Positions 62,879-64,000 of a DNA stretch of 64,000 nt are shown here, piece after piece. The first letter of the stretch is position 1. Each line of letters starts with the position of its first letter. The translations under genes were made by a program, and so were the position numbers. The DNA comes from Candidatus Kapaibacterium sp. Lineage in GTDB: Bacteria; Bacteroidota; Ignavibacteria; Kapaibacteriales; HRBIN21. Location of the stretch: assembly GCA_938084565.1 (NCBI GenBank), contig CALKEU010000007.1, forward strand, positions 1 to 64,000. The letters run 5' to 3'. The notes beneath the pieces are model-generated. The model saw nothing but the letters and a program-made list of their open reading frames with translations. It was not told the origin of the DNA and ran no database searches.

Positions 62879-63865
62879 ATGAAGGCTCTCGTCACGGGTG
62901 CGACGGGTTTCATTGGTAGCCACCTCGTTGATGCCCTTTTGGCCCATGGAGTGGAGGTTCGGTGCCTTGTCCGACGGCAGAGCAATCGGCGGTGGCTTTC
63001 AGAAAAGCCGGTGGAGTTGGTGGAAGGCTCGCTGACGGCACCGGAGTCCCTCCCGGCGGCCGTACAAGGGGTAGATATCGTCTACCACGTGGCTGGGCTG
63101 GTGGCTGCTCGGAGTGAGGCGGAGTTCATGCGGGGGAATCGGGATGCCACCGTGAACTTGGTTGAGGCAGTGCTTCGCCATACTCCCCAACTGCAGCGAT
63201 TTGTTTTCCTCAGCAGCTTAGCTGCCGTTGGTCCAGCCTCTTCACTGAGCGAGCCTGTGACAGAGGAAACCCCCTACCATCCAATTACCGCCTATGGTCG
63301 GAGCAAACGGGCAGCAGAAGAATACGTGCTCTCGGTTGCGGATCGGATTCCCGTAACGGTTATCCGGCCGCCAGCCGTGTACGGTCCGCGCGATGCGGCC
63401 ACCCTCCCCTTCTTCCGGAGTGTCCGGCTTGGATTTGCTCCCCTCATTGGGTTTCGGGAGAAGTACCTGAGTCTGGTCCACATCCGTGATCTGGTCCGCG
63501 GTATCCTGCTAGCGGCGGCCTCGGAGCGGGCTGTCGGACGGGTTTACTTCATCAGCTCGGAGGAGTACTACACGTGGGCCCAACTGACGGAGGCGGCCCG
63601 CGTTGCTATCGGACGCCGTCGTGTATGGCGTCTCCGTGTGCCGCACGCTGTGGTCATGGGTATAGCTAGTGTAGCGGAAGTAGCCGGGTGGCTGACGCGG
63701 CGGCCTCCGGTCTTCGACTTCGAGAAAGGGCTCGATATTGTGCAAGCCTACTGGATCTGCTCTCCCGAGCGAGCGTGCAAGGAGCTCGGATATCGTCAGA
63801 CGGTCGGGTTAGTCGAAGGGATGAAGGAGGCCGTAGCGTGGTACCGGGATCATGGATGGCTGTAG
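62879..63865 (+). CDS. NAD-dependent epimerase/dehydratase (extended SDR)
   Basis: 328 residues. VTGATGFIGSHLVDALLAHG binds the cofactor, HVAGLVAARSEAEF follows, FLSSLAAVGP has the Ser, and the YGRSKRAAEEYV motif supplies Tyr and Lys. PPAVYGPRDAATLPFFR is typical of dihydroflavonol reductase or sugar-epimerase relatives. The substrate (sugar nucleotide or hopanoid/sterol-type) cannot be decided. The next gene starts four bases downstream. Confidence 0.88.
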   Translation: MKALVTGATGFIGSHLVDALLAHGVEVRCLVRRQSNRRWLSEKPVELVEGSLTAPESLPAAVQGVDIVYHVAGLVAARSEAEFMRGNRDATVNLVEAVLRHTPQLQRFVFLSSLAAVGPASSLSEPVTEETPYHPITAYGRSKRAAEEYVLSVADRIPVTVIRPPAVYGPRDAATLPFFRSVRLGFAPLIGFREKYLSLVHIRDLVRGILLAAASERAVGRVYFISSEEYYTWAQLTEAARVAIGRRRVWRLRVPHAVVMGIASVAEVAGWLTRRPPVFDFEKGLDIVQAYWICSPERACKELGYRQTVGLVEGMKEAVAWYRDHGWL

Positions 63866-63868
63866 CCA

Positions 63869-64000
63869 ATGCGATGGCGGGTAGTTCCTGCATTCCTGCT
63901 GACAGGCGCTGTGGTGCTGTTCATCCTTGGCTTCGGAGGCTGGCTCGTACTCCAGCGCTCTCTCCCGCAGGAGAATGCTCGGTGGGAGGCCCCTGTGCGG
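63869..64000 (+). CDS. Membrane-anchored protein, N-terminus only (3' partial)
   Basis: 44 codons are open to the window edge: a basic start (MRWRVV), a hydrophobic helix of about 20 residues (FLLTGAVVLFILGFGGWLVL), then a polar stretch. It is likely a signal anchor. Too little remains for a function. It begins four bases after the epimerase stop. Confidence 0.6.
   Translation, partial: MRWRVVPAFLLTGAVVLFILGFGGWLVLQRSLPQENARWEAPVR

Overview
The window is a 64 kb chromosomal stretch from a Gram-negative, aerobically respiring member of the Bacteroidota/Chlorobiota/Ignavibacteria/Kapabacteria (FCB) assemblage. The evidence is a type IX secretion core (PorU at 38329-42288 and PorV at 42308-43369) with several secreted proteins that have T9SS-like tails, an LptD-type outer-membrane protein, a KdsC-like phosphatase, a LolC/E-type permease, a complete alternative complex III operon (actABCDEF), and promoters of the Bacteroidetes type (TAnnTTTG). 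The genus cannot be fixed from the sequence alone; a Kapabacteria/Ignavibacteria-like lineage is my best guess. Genes are very tightly packed. No gap exceeds about 210 bases, and I see no insertion sequences, prophage or CRISPR arrays.

Layout. 1-2.9 kb: the end of a calcium-repeat OmpA protein, then the RNA-repair pair archease-RtcB. 2.9-10.5 kb: rpmB (L28), two Dpp/Opp-type permeases, an unknown barrel-like protein, and convergently LptD with a LolB/DUF4292-like lipoprotein. 10.5-13.6 kb: queD-folE-rnhB-pyrC. 13.7-25.8 kb: a twelve-gene respiratory run (lipoprotein cytochrome c, ctaA, ctaB, sco, DUF420, actA-F, mscS). It supplies heme A and copper for a cytochrome oxidase and encodes the quinol:cytochrome c oxidoreductase, but no oxidase subunit is present. 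25.8-31.6 kb: a secreted protein, DUF6580, DUF948, YtxH, kdsC, an M28 peptidase, prmA and ppx/gppA, part of it in a visibly lower-GC patch. 31.6-35.2 kb: a fused 2-oxoglutarate dehydrogenase E2-E1. 35.3-38.3 kb: an OmpA-like protein, a class I amidotransferase, tRNA-Gly(GCC) and a terminator. 38.3-43.4 kb: porU-porV.

43.4-60.7 kb is almost entirely on the minus strand. An IF-2B-like gene is coupled to an Ogg2 DNA glycosylase, divergent from rluE. Then comes a 13-gene co-directional run with gaps of at most 43 bases: ALDH, free-methionine sulfoxide reductase, lamin-tail protein, LolC/E permease, two T9SS-type secreted proteins, methyltransferase, YKOF/MTH1187 protein, YgfZ, pteridine-reductase-like SDR, LOG protein, TPR-TlpA protein and a small outer-membrane protein. 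60.9-64 kb holds a Pro/Ala-repeat secreted protein with its own terminator, a cystathionine beta-synthase-type enzyme, an NAD-dependent epimerase, and the start of a membrane-anchored protein that runs off the window.

No wholly new system is obvious. The items most worth a second look are the ogg2/IF-2B-like pair, the set of TAnnTTTG promoters, the folate/pterin-flavoured minus-strand operon, the orphan barrel protein behind the permeases, and the Pro/Ala-repeat protein.
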